Below are positions 1 to 11,600 of a DNA stretch of 64,000 bases, in pieces. Where the stretch lies: NCBI GenBank assembly GCA_005784505.1, contig VCAZ01000046.1, positions 2,236,001-2,300,000 of the forward strand. Direction: 5' to 3'. The notes below the pieces were generated by a model. The model was not told the DNA's origin. It saw only the letters and a list, made by a program, of their open reading frames with translations, and did no database searches. Within the stretch, counting starts at the first letter, position 1. The number at the start of each line of letters is the position of its first letter. Origin of the DNA: Bagarius yarrelli. Lineage: Eukaryota; Chordata; Actinopteri; Siluriformes; Sisoridae. Both the position numbers and the translations under genes were made by a program.

Positions 1-69
1 AGCAGTGTTTATAACCCCGTCCTACTCAGTCTTAAGCTGGAATTTTATCAAATGGCTTTTCTCTTTTAG

Positions 70-246
70 AGCTTATTGGAACTCACGGGAACTTTCAAGA
101 TGAAAAAAGTGAAGCTGGTGGAGGAGGGCTTTAATCCAGCGCTTGTTCGCGACCCGATGTTCTTCCTCGATCTTGTTAAAAAGAAATACATCACCCTCAC
201 TCAGGAAATTTATGATTTAGTGATTGCAGGAGATATTAAATTATAA
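70..246 (+). CDS. SLC27 family protein (FATP / very-long-chain acyl-CoA synthetase), last coding exon
   Basis: An acceptor (ctcttttag) precedes an open frame of 58 codons ending in TAA at 244-246. The peptide has TGTFK, LVEEGFNPA, FFLD and a C-terminal IKL, which is the carboxyl end of the SLC27 family. These membrane-associated enzymes activate long and very long fatty acids to CoA esters and promote their uptake. Only the last exon is in the window; the AMP-binding domain lies to the left. From memory the tail resembles SLC27A2 and SLC27A6 about equally, so I do not choose a paralogue. The gene runs toward tjp1, tail to tail. Family assignment is firm; paralogue is open. Confidence 0.85.
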   Translation, partial: SLLELTGTFKMKKVKLVEEGFNPALVRDPMFFLDLVKKKYITLTQEIYDLVIAGDIKL

Positions 247-505
247 ATTTGGAAATGTAAAAATTGGAGGATATTTTAAAAAATAATGGGTTTTTTTATA
301 TGGTGTAATGGAAGAACTATAGTGAAGGCTAAACTAGATGCAGACTAATCTCAGGGGTTCATCTTTGTTTTTAAAGGTCCATCGACTAATTTTGTTAACC
401 TTTTTTGCTGTGACTGTGATTAATAATATGTAGCATGGTTAATATAGGTGATTGTTTAAACAGTGTACGTTTGGTTTTATAATAAATCTACTTGCAGCAC
501 TCTGA
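247..505 (+). other. 3' UTR of the SLC27 family gene
   Basis: AT-rich sequence follows the stop codon. A canonical AATAAA lies at 481-486, so cleavage is expected near 500. The exact end is inferred. Confidence 0.55.
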
Positions 506-1259
506 CATGGTTTAAGTTTTATTTAGTGTGTTACTATAAGAACAATTCAAACTCCTAACTTTTTCCCCCTCTAGCTTCCAGCTGTAATAATGGCAGAGTA
601 GAAGTAGGTCAAAGGGCGACTTGGGAAACGAAGCCTAGAGATTTTCTAAATGCAGCTCAAATCTGAGGGTAAATACTTATCAGCTTTACTGATGCTTGCA
701 CTGTTTTTATCCACTGCTGAGGGTCAACCACCACACTGTGAGGTAACATCGAGCTAAACTTTAAACCTTTCTTCACACTGAATACACACTGTGTTCTTTG
801 GTCATGTGCAGTGCTCAGACTGGAGGCATTGTGGCATGTGTACTTTAAAAGTGAATTTATTTAATACACTGATTATATTTATTAAATGTGCAGCAAAAAA
901 AAAAAGGGATGGAAAAAAAAAGAAAAAAAAAAAAAAAAAAGTCAGGTTCGTAAAAGAATACAAACTTCTAATTGGGTAGAAGCTGTATTTTCAAACAGAA
1001 AAACAAAAACTGATGAGTACTGATGTGCCTTATTAAATTGTTTACTAGTACAAAAATACATTTCAGGGCACAGAATACAGCATCCAGTATCACAAAGTTA
1101 CAAGGAGCACCCACCACAGCGGCTCCTGTAGAACTCACGAAATTATTAAACCGAGAACTGTCCTAGTCTGTAAATAAGAATAAAAATGTATTGTGTTCTT
1201 ACTGTTAAAAATGCCATTGAATAGAGATTTATGTATATGATGGTACAAAAATGGTTTTT
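506..1259. other. Convergent intergenic stretch between the SLC27 gene and tjp1
   Basis: No coding sequence seen. It includes an A-rich run at about 894-940. The tjp1 3' UTR could reach further into it than annotated. Confidence 0.4.
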
Positions 1260-2554
1260 TTTTGTTCTTGTTTTTTTTTTTATTTCATTTTAAAGTTTTA
1301 ATTACTGCTAAGTTTAGTTTCAAGGCTCAGGGGAATTAGTGTAATACAAACATAACCAATGTAGTGTGTTTTTTGCTTTGTTTACCATCGTTTTTTTTGT
1401 TGTTTTTAAAGAGACCCCCATTTTAATTTTGAATACAAAATAACAAAATGTACAAAAGTTCATTTACAGTGAACCGAGGCCGTGTGCTAGCAGTATATAC
1501 AGCAATAATTTAAACATATCTTTGTGTTTGTATATCTTCTGACTTCTTATGCATAGCAGTAAAATAACGCATACCTGTTTATTAGCCTTGGGTACTGGTG
1601 TGCTAATCCAAATCCGCTATAACATGATGGGTGTCGGATGCTGAGAGAATTGAAATTTCCTTCATCGTTCCACCCATCAACTAAAACATGAAGTTTGCAT
1701 GTGGTTTTGTCGATGTTAATATGCAGGTAAGGCATCACTGCTCGCAGTGTAAAGATGGGGAAGTTGGTGTTCTGAACGAAGTAGCAGGCGTCTGGACCTG
1801 AGTCGTAGCACATGCATAGATCTCTAGACAGCAGGAGTTTTGCCAGTGTGTTCATCTATAATAAAACATCACTAGAAAAGGTCTGTTTAAAATGTGGAGC
1901 CCGTTTAAGCCTGTGAGGGAAGTTCATCTGCAAGAAGCGCAAAAGTTTGAATCCTTTCAGAATTGCGTCTTCATAGCATTTAACGTCTTTTGTTTAAGTC
2001 CCCGGAACGTAGGCTCAGAATTCCACAGCGGTCCTCGAGGACATCCATGACCACAGCAACACCCGCATGACCACAGACTTCACAAACAAAAAAAAGCTTT
2101 TCAACTTTTTTTTTTTGTTCGTAAGCATAAATGCAGAACTTCAGTGTTTAAAACTAATTAATTTATCCTTCATTTAAATCGTCGTCTTTAATGTTTTTCT
2201 TTAACAATTTTAACAAATGTCAAATGGGATCAGTCTGTACTGGCCATGCATTCTTAACATTTAACAAACTCTTAATCCGTCCATTTCATATTTGGCAAGC
2301 CTTCAAGCACCAAAACAAGAACAATAAGGATGAGTTTTATGTGTGTGTGTGTGTGTGGGGGAAAGAGTTTAGGGGGGGGGGGTTTCAGCACCAAGAGGAG
2401 GTGCTCTTTGTGTCCTCCAAGCAAATTTTCTCTGTCCTGCGACTGTCCACCAAATAAGAAAGAAAAGGAAAAGAGGAGAGAAGGGAAAGGAATCCAGGAT
2501 TTGTAATGTTCTTTAACACTTTGCTTTTCAGTAACAGACCAGCTGTCGCCCTCT
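1260..2554 (-). other. tjp1: tjp1 3' UTR (approximate)
   Basis: Sequence after the tjp1 stop codon at 2557-2555. Minus-strand AATAAA signals occur at 1583-1578 and 1284-1279; the second sets the end given here. It contains a CA/GT microsatellite and a G run at about 2339-2380, and an unexplained 102-codon ORF at 1547-1855 (see findings). The end is not proven. Confidence 0.45.
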
Positions 2555-2649
2555 TCAGAAGTGGTCAATGAGAACAGACACACAGTTAGCGCCCACCAGG
2601 TAATTGGGGTCCCCTGGGAGAGATTTATTCTGCCAGCATTTGGGGTCAC
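2555..2649 (-). CDS. tjp1: tjp1 exon 28, end of ZU5 and stop
   Basis: Acceptor ctgcag at 2655-2650, then GT completing the glycine codon begun in exon 27, then 30 codons including NYLVGANCVSVLIDHF and TGA. This is the conserved carboxyl end of the ZU5 domain. The ZO-1 ZU5 domain is known to bind MRCK kinase. Phase joins exon 27 exactly. Confidence 0.95.
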
Positions 2650-5600
2650 CTGCAGAGAAATCAGAGGGTAAACACCAAGAAATCTACTTTAATCTTACTC
2701 CAAGTCCAGAGGTTATTAGTTATTAGTTCTAAATTCAATGGATTGTATTTGTATGTTAATAACTAAAAAAACAGCCAAATTATTTAAATAAAATCACATT
2801 ATTGTGTAACTATCAGAATAGTTTGATTATGAATTTAATCGATACCAAGGGGGCCGGTGTAATTTCTTACAAAAAAAAATTCTAAAATGTGTGAGGATAT
2901 TATAGTTTATAACAATGAACCTATTTTGGACAAACGTCCCCTCCTAAATCAAGTTGAAACCCCTGACTGCCCCAGCCCACACCCCATGCATACGAACTGG
3001 ATGTTTCATCTTCAATGCTCTCAATTAATTTAAACAAATTAGGGGATAAAAGAATTTACCAGACATAACAGAAGACTAGCATAAAATATTTGTACACGTA
3101 TTTGTACATATTTGTAAGCGAATCAGTGAGAGTTCTGTGCCTGTTGATATGCTGCTGTTTTTCTGTAGATGGCAATAGGGGTAAAGGAAATAAAGCCATA
3201 CCGAAGACAATCCATGTTATTTTATCAGTCATTTTTCTTCAGCTGCGATTGATGTCTTGGGAAACCTGGCAAATTTCCACATGGATCCGGTAAACACACC
3301 TGTATCTTTAGCGCCCACCATTTGGGTTCAAAGGCCCTCCTAATCACTACCAGATTACCAATGACCCCTGATGTTGTCTAAACATAAATGATTGGACACT
3401 TTTGTTTGGTCGAATAATCTTCTTTTTAAAGGGCTGGAGTGCATTCAGACTTACATTTCAATCAACAAGAGTCACATCTGCCCCCTCTACAGCTGGTTTT
3501 TTTTTTTACTCCTGGTAATGAATTTTAAAGTCTTCAGTGTATAAATCAGTTTGCATGAAGGTTATGATTATTCAACTTAAATACAATTATAATACAGAAG
3601 AGCAGAAGAAAGAAACTATAGAGAGAACAGAAATGGAATGATAGCCAAGATGACACCCAAGCTGAATCATGAACATTATCCACCAGGGATGTATCAACCC
3701 TAATTAAAAAAAAAAAATCCATATATGCTGCTCTCATATTGAGCGAGCTGTAAAACAGTATCTGCTAAATGAAAGTCTTTGTTACTAAGCAATGCAGTCC
3801 TTTAAGCTGCTTCATGTTAAACCATACTGTTCTACTGAGTCAGGGCCAACTATACTGCTTCTAACAAACTTACACGCAATCACACAACCATCTTATGCCT
3901 GACTGAAATAAATCATCTCCTAATGTTTATTTACACATGTCAGCAACTAACAACCAAATTCTTACAAATTTCTCTTCACTTGTCTGCCAACTTGAGCTCT
4001 AAGTGCGATGTACAATCCTTTTAACATCATATACTGCACTGTGCTTCCGGCAGCAGCACCTTACACCTTCCCAGTAGCCATTTCCCGAAGGACTACAAAA
4101 GGAAGGCAGCTAGTAAAAATAAGGCCACTCACTAGTAGTAAGATTTAGGAAACTGTAAATGCTGACACAGACAAAACAGCCTACAAAAAGCAACAAAAAG
4201 TGGCAGCAACAAAGGAAACAAACTGTGTCTGGCTAAATGTGGCTCCAGCACTTCAGGTCACCATCAAGTCAGACACTGATATTCTATTAGATTGATACAT
4301 CCCTAATAATGATCAATCACAAGACCCAAAGAAACCCAGAGAAAGGACAGCGTACCCGACGAGGAGTCGGAGGATTTTAGAGCAAAAGACCAACCATCAG
4401 GGGTCATAGACGCACAGTGTGGTAGGCGCAGCTCCACCGGCTTCAGGAACTTCAGACCATGAGGTCCACACATGACCAGCGGGCTGAGAAGAGTTTCACC
4501 TGCATAAACACACACAATGATTAAGGCTTAAAAATGTCTCCAAGTACAAAGAGAAGAACGGCATTATGCAAGGATACAAACCTTTCTCTTTGTCAAGTGG
4601 AAGCAGAATGCTGTTGTCTCTGCACACTTTAAAGTAGATTTCCTGCTCCACACTTTCAGGAATGGCTCCCTGGGGGATGATAATACTCACTCCAGTCTCG
4701 ATTGAACTTAATACTCCACCGTTGCAGTTAAAGACACCCCGTGCCGTTGCGACTACGGTATGTCCTTCATCATCGTCATCATCATCCAGTGCGTTTGGGC
4801 TGAAAAAGAAAGAGCTCATTTACCTATAGCTAAAAGTGATAAAAAGGTCATTGAGGTCATGAGGCAGAAGGTGAGCGATTTTTACCTGACCGGGATGGCT
4901 TTGGGGATAGCGTTGACGTTGTTGTGCTGATGTTTGGGCCTGTTGTCCATAGTGCGTGTAAATGTGTCCACACCACTGTCTGTGTCCTGTGGTTGAGGTG
5001 AGAGGTGAGTTTTGTTGTTGTTCACCACAACTGGCTTGGTCTGTGTGTCATTTGGGAGAAGGTTGTGGTTGAATTTAGGGCTCTCGAACTTGCGCTCAAA
5101 AGGCCGTGCAGTGCTTGTGTAAGGCTTTGGAGCATAGCGGTTGTAACTGGTAGGAGCAGGGACGCTCAAAGTCTTAGGTGGGATGTCAGTTCCATTAACT
5201 GGAGACTTTTGCGGAAGGTAGTTGCCTTGAACTGGGTCATCCCGTGAGGAGTACGAAGAGTAGACAAATCAGGTTTGCTTTTGGGGGAATTGTGGGGATC
5301 CGGGAGAGAGTTCACTGTGAATTGTGAGAGAGAAACAGCTTTAATTTTTATGTCGAACTTTGAATCTGCCTGAAGGAGGGAAGTAACTAAAAAACAAACA
5401 GAAGTCAGTTAAACTGAACAGACAGTGTTCTAAAGAAACACAAGTACAGACAACGAAAAGTACAGGACAAGTTTATTTCCCCCCAGAAACTTTTCACAGG
5501 GCATTTGCATGTAAGCAAGTATTAATATTTTGAGACAAAAGCACAAAAAAAATTAACAGAGTTGGATTAAACTCTTACCCTCTGTGTGCTGAGTTGGGCA

Positions 5601-8600
5601 GAGATGTGGGTGGAACAGCAGGGCCATAAGGATTTGGTGTGTGGCTAACTTGGGGGACTGGCTCGAATCTCTTCTCGACAGGGCTCACCTTCTCCCCCGA
5701 CTCTGCCCTGAGCAGCATAAACAATGAAGATTTATTACAGATGTACATTCAGGTATAAATCATACTGCATTAAAACTCATTACATTTTATATTAGCAAAT
5801 AAAAATATTACAGTATATTTCATAATACAGTGTGCTATTAACTTAACCCCTTAACCCAAAACTGCCCCGAGTAAAAAACATGTGCTGTGTATGAGGGTGT
5901 CTCCAAATGCCAGAATGTGAATATTATAAGGTACCTGTTATAAGGGTATCCGAGCTGTGCAGGTTTAGTCATATCATGGAAGCGATTGACTACAGGTTGA
6001 GTCACAGACTTGTTGTCAAAGCTACGCCGGTCAAAGTAGGACAGCTGTTTTCTGTAGTATTCCTCATCCTCATCAGGGTCATAGTGGTTGGTGCGAACTG
6101 TCTCATCTCCTAAACGAGACTGGGCCTTCTGTGGCTCTGGAGCCCTATTTAACATAACATAATAATATAATAATAATAATATAACATGGACATAAAGACG
6201 ATTGTTTGGATAATTTCATGACATATTATTGTATACATAGCAGCTTGTTTTGGTTACCTATGTACAGGTTTATCTTGTTCTAGGTTGTTGAGGGAGTTGG
6301 CCTTGGGCACTGGGCCAGGGGCAGTTACAGGCTTGGGGAAATCTGTTGGCTACATCAGAAAATTAAACCAATTATAAACCACTATTCAGTACCAATTTAC
6401 TACTTATGTTTTATAGCCTAAAAACAAACTACCTATTGCTTATAACCTTTAAAAAAAATAAATAAAAAAGGAAAAAACCTGCCAAAAAAGCATACCCTAA
6501 TCCCTGGCACATCTCCAACCTCCTTGGCTCGGTCTACACTCACAGAGCGTTTGTTCTCAAACATCTTGACCCTGTTGAGAACAGACTGAGGTTTCATGGC
6601 AGGATCCTCCTCCTCTGGATCTTCTCTTGATGGAGGTGGCAATGGTTTAGGAGTTGCAGAGTGTATTGGTTCCCCCGGGGAAAGCACAACTCCAGGTTTT
6701 AGAGGAGGAACTGGAGGGTCGGAATTCAGAGGGTCATGTTGCCCTGATTTGTAGCCACGGTTTGGTAGCCCTGGGTTGTATGTGGGTCTCAGAGAAGAGT
6801 CTCCATAATACTGCTTGGGAGGGTCGGGGGAACGAGGGTTATTAACCGGGAAGCCATGGGGCTCTGGTTCATAGGGAGAACGGGCATCATACACAGCCGG
6901 GGGAGGAGGAGGAGGTTGTTCCTCATAGCGGACAGGCCCTGGTTTTGCATGTCGGGGTGGTCGGCTATCATAAGCCACAGGTGGCTCATCGTAGTGAGGC
7001 TGAGGCGGGCTATAGTCCCGTGTGGGCCCATCCTCGTAGGGGGAGCGGGGTTCATAGCTCAAAGTGGGAGGCTGGTGGCCCTGAGAATAGCCTGACCCAG
7101 CTGAAGGAGGAGGAGGAGGCTGGGGCGAGGACTGCTGGTTATACTGGGGCCACTGTTCGTCATATTGAGGCACGCGGTTGTCATAGTGCATGTGCGCATT
7201 GTAGTTGTGAGGCTTTGGTTGTGCGTAGCTGCCACCGTCATAACCGTAGGGCGGATGGTCGTACTCGCGGTATGGCTGTTTGTCCTGGTACACAGGCTGG
7301 TGGCTGTAGGACAGAGATGTTGGGGGGGCTAAAGGTTGTGGCTGCTGGGGCTTCATCAAGTGATTTACTCGCACAGGCTCATCCACACTGTACAGATCCT
7401 TCTTATACATCTGCTGGAAACAGAACAGTAAATAGACTAAATGAGCACCTGAAATCAAATATCTTTAAACTGATTTGGAATTGATATTATACGAGGACCA
7501 TCCATTAAAAAACATTCATTAGAACAATCCACATAATGCTCTGTCGAAACGGTTTATTTATAACAGCTAATGCACATTAAGGAATATTATGCAGATTATT
7601 TCGGTCTAACATATCCAGATCTACATGTCTATATAATTTGATAAGAAGCCTTTCAGTAATGACAGCCAAATAAATATTCTATATCCAACCGCAAGACTTC
7701 ACCAGCTTTAATGAATTTGGAGGAACATTAATTGTTCATTCATGCCTGAAAAGCTACTTTCAAACTTTCCATAGCCTGAAGACAGTAAAATTGTCAGAAA
7801 TGCATTGCATTATGCATTAAAATAAAAACTGTTTATGCATTTGCTACTTAATCTCTTTTTATTATTTATAAACAGATTGTAATAATTCCTTTAATGTATT
7901 TATAAATACTGTCTGCAGGTTAGACTGACATGCAGCTACAGACAATCAATCTTGCAAATAAGATAATGTTCCATTTGCAATTCCTCATTCTACTACATCT
8001 ACAGGTGTTTTGTGGATCGTTTTCTACTTCTATGGAAAATGTCTGCTATATCTGCTATTTCTACAGACGAAACAAGCTGAAAGAAAACTCAACAGTAGGA
8101 GCCATGCAAAAGAGTAGGAGAGGTGAGAGTGAAGAGACTAATAGCGAGAGGCCTCTTTTATAATATCATACAGATGAGGCAGGCCTTCTTCCTTTTCCCT
8201 CACACATCAGGTGCATGTGTACCAGTCACCCGTACTATTGAGGAGGCACACACGGCAAAGGCAAAAGTGTGCACAGTACACATGCAGATAGAAGTGTGGG
8301 AGGAAATAGCATTGTGCAAGAAACAGGCAGCTTGAAAAGAGTGAGCGAGCGGGGCTGAACCAGGCTGAAGCGGGTTGTGCCCGAGTCCAGCTCGTGGTGA
8401 TGCCACTGGTGGTACCTTTGGATGTGGACTGGGCGCGGGGTGGGGTTCGTGTGTTGGGGCCTGAGCGAGCTCAGAATCGGGCTGGGACTCGGGTTCGGGG
8501 ACGGGAACGTTAAGTGTGTCGGCCTGAGCGGTGCCAGTTGGCTCCTTGGCTTTCGTACCCGTTAGTGGTGCAGCAGGCTCAACAGCAGGGGGCACTGATG

Positions 8601-11600
8601 CCACTGCAGGGGGGAAGGAGGGCAGGGCCACAGCAGCCTCAGCCTGCTGTAGAGTACGGGGCACATATGTTATAGTCACACGCCACCAAAAACACATTCT
8701 TATAAGCACGTAAACTGCTCTGCAAGTTTTTTTTACAAAGTCTTTAATTAATGCGCAACACCTCTAAGCTGCTTAACCAACCACGTGCAGTACAGCCCAA
8801 GAATCAATATGATGGTTAGTGTTTTAGCACACAAGGTGGTCATCGATAGCAAAAAAAAATCCTGTGATCTTCAAAAGCAGTTTAAAACAGGTTGATAAAA
8901 ATAGTGACGTTTCTATCAACGCATATGTTAGAGTATAAGAACAAAAACATCTGTATTACAATATTTTCTGTATCATTAGAAAACTGGCACTCTCCATAGA
9001 GATCCATTCATTAGAGTATCATTACTTGTTCTTTCTGAAATTGTCTAAATAACTGTTGGATGTATAAAGTAGCTAAAGATCTGGAAGTCAGCCTCTTCAT
9101 GACTTTTAATACAATTTTCTATCAGAAAAACACTGGAATACTACATGTAAACATAATACTATCTAAAAGGTACTTTCAAATGCACCACAAATTTCCAAAG
9201 TTAAAACATGCGAAAATCTTCTCCTGGCATTTTAAATTCACACTGACTAAAGATCTACAGAGCTGTGAGCTTTTAGACATAACCAAAACAGCTTCAAGTC
9301 TTTAAATACACACATTAAATGCTTTCTTAAAACACACCAACATGACTCATGTACTTTTACCTCTGAGGAGCCTGACTTAATCCTGCAGACTCGATGCGGT
9401 TCATGGGCTCAGGTTGGGGAGCTGTATGCTGGTAACTGGGGTAGGCTGGTACGTCTTGAATGACGGGATCCTCTCGCCAGGCTCTGAGAACGGGTAATGG
9501 CAGGCTCACTGGTAGCCCACCTCGTCATTTAGTCTCGTCCATCTCCTGGTCTGTATAGGCCCCTCCCTCTTGTCCGTGTCCTCGTAGTCAGACTGTGGCG
9601 GCTGTCAGTTCTGTACATGCTATACTCACTCCCTGGTGCTGAGAGGTACGACAAGCGGTCATCATGAATGTCTAGGTCGTCCTCTGGAGCTCCGTCAGCC
9701 TGGAAATTATATGTAAAATGTATTAAAAATAACTATTGATTTTTAGTACATCGATTCATAACATTTCAGATAAATAACTGCGTTTGATTACTATCAATTA
9801 TTATTTTATCTTTGTAAAGTATAGCATTATTTAAGCACTGGCTCCGGTTTTAATACTAAATGAACCACACTTATTTATTGCAATCATTTGCTAAGTATGA
9901 TTTGTGTCTTACCAAAAATCAGTTAATTGCAAGTGTCTTTCTCTAAATATCTACTCATGCATCCTGTTTTTAGGGTAAACATTTTCAAGTAGGACTACTC
10001 AAGTGATTGGCATACCTTGCCCTCAGAAACCCAGACCAGCTGGTTCTGCTGTTGCTGGATGGTCTCTTTCAAAGCCCATCCACCCGTCATTCATGTTGTT
10101 CAAATTAATGTATCTAATTAACCAGAGGCAAGAGACAGCAAGAAATCAATGGTGCCTCAATCTTAGCTGCATCACAGCAAAAATGAGTCAAGCTCATCCT
10201 TAAAGAGTGGGTTTTAGAAAAAAATATTTATTCTGTTGTGTCTACACATACTGGTGAAGAGATGGTGGTTGTTCTTCCTCAATTTAAGGGCACGCTCATA
10301 CAGTTTTCTCGCACTTTTTCTAGACTCAGAACACAGCCTGGTCCTCATGTTCTTCACACCCTGTTTGCTGTCTGGGTTCAGAAATTCCACAATGGGGTAC
10401 CACTGGGCATAGTTCAGACGGTCCACAGCATTAGGGGTGATGTCCAACACTGCATGCTTATCCTACCAGAGATTGCACAGCCCCCGTGAAGAAAATTCAA
10501 TATAGAATCAGCAAAGAAGCAGAGCGCAGAGGTAATATGGAGCTAAGTGTTATATGCTGTGGTAAGCACTTAGATACTCACTCTATCAATAATCTGTTTA
10601 ATAGTGTGGAGACGGATGATTCCAGAACTGCGCTGGTCTGTGCCTGCATCTCTGGGCTCACTCTCTAGAGACAACACACAGTGTAAAAGCCATTAAAAAG
10701 ATAATTGACGAGGTGTTTACATCAACTGCACTTATCCTCTATACTTAATCTATATTTCTACTTAATAATACATGCATATTACTCACTGTTGTTTCAAGAG
10801 TATCATAGAAACATAAATTGTAAACGATGCTTACTTGCAAGCTCGAAGACATCTGGTTCCTCCCTTGAAAGTTTCTCTCTGGCTACATCAGCAATAGGAC
10901 CAAACACTACTACAGGTCTCAGGAAACCAGCTAATGCAGCAATAAAAACAGAGCAGGTTAGTGCGAAAAAGAAAAAACACAAAACACAATGTCAGACAGA
11001 TGCACTGTATAATAAATCAATACTTTGTTTCATACTGGTTTATTGTTGTTTGTTTGCAAAAAGTCATTTGTAGCTTTTAGACTGATTCCTTACCTTCTCT
11101 GAGTACCACTCTCTCATAAGCAGGGAATTTTGTCTGCACAGGCTGAGCAGACAGATCCTCCCTACTTTTTCTCAGGTTCCTCTTAGAGCTCCTAAGGCCA
11201 CGGAACCTCCAGAAGTCTGCCCTATCCCCTCCTGCTGTTTTAAGAAGCGTATACTGCACACTGGAGAGCTGCTCCGCTCTAAAGGACATAAAAAAAACAA
11301 CACAGCGTGTCCACCACCAATGTCTTTTTTTTAATTATGCTTTATTTATAAGAAAAAAATCACTACATTTATTATTGACTTCTCAGTACCTGTTTTTGTT
11401 GGGTATGATGCCCCTTTCCACCTCCTGGTGATTCTTGCCAATGCGAATCGCAAGCCAGGACCCCAGCTTACCATTGTAAAGGGTATCTACCACTCGGAAC
11501 ACCTCACCCTTATTAAAGCTTAGGCCGTACGGTGACTCTTTTTCGTACTCGAAATGAGTCCGGATATAAAACGAGTCACCCACATCTGACTCCACAATTC

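Noticed and set aside
2272..2649. 125-codon minus-strand ORF starting MTPNAGRINLSQ
   Set aside because: It reads the last tjp1 exon in the wrong frame. The correct frame, joined to exon 27, gives the ZU5 end and the stop at 2555.
6945..7484. 179-codon plus-strand ORF
   Set aside because: It is the antisense shadow of the proline/tyrosine-rich exon 21, which has clear ZO-1 motifs and correct phases.
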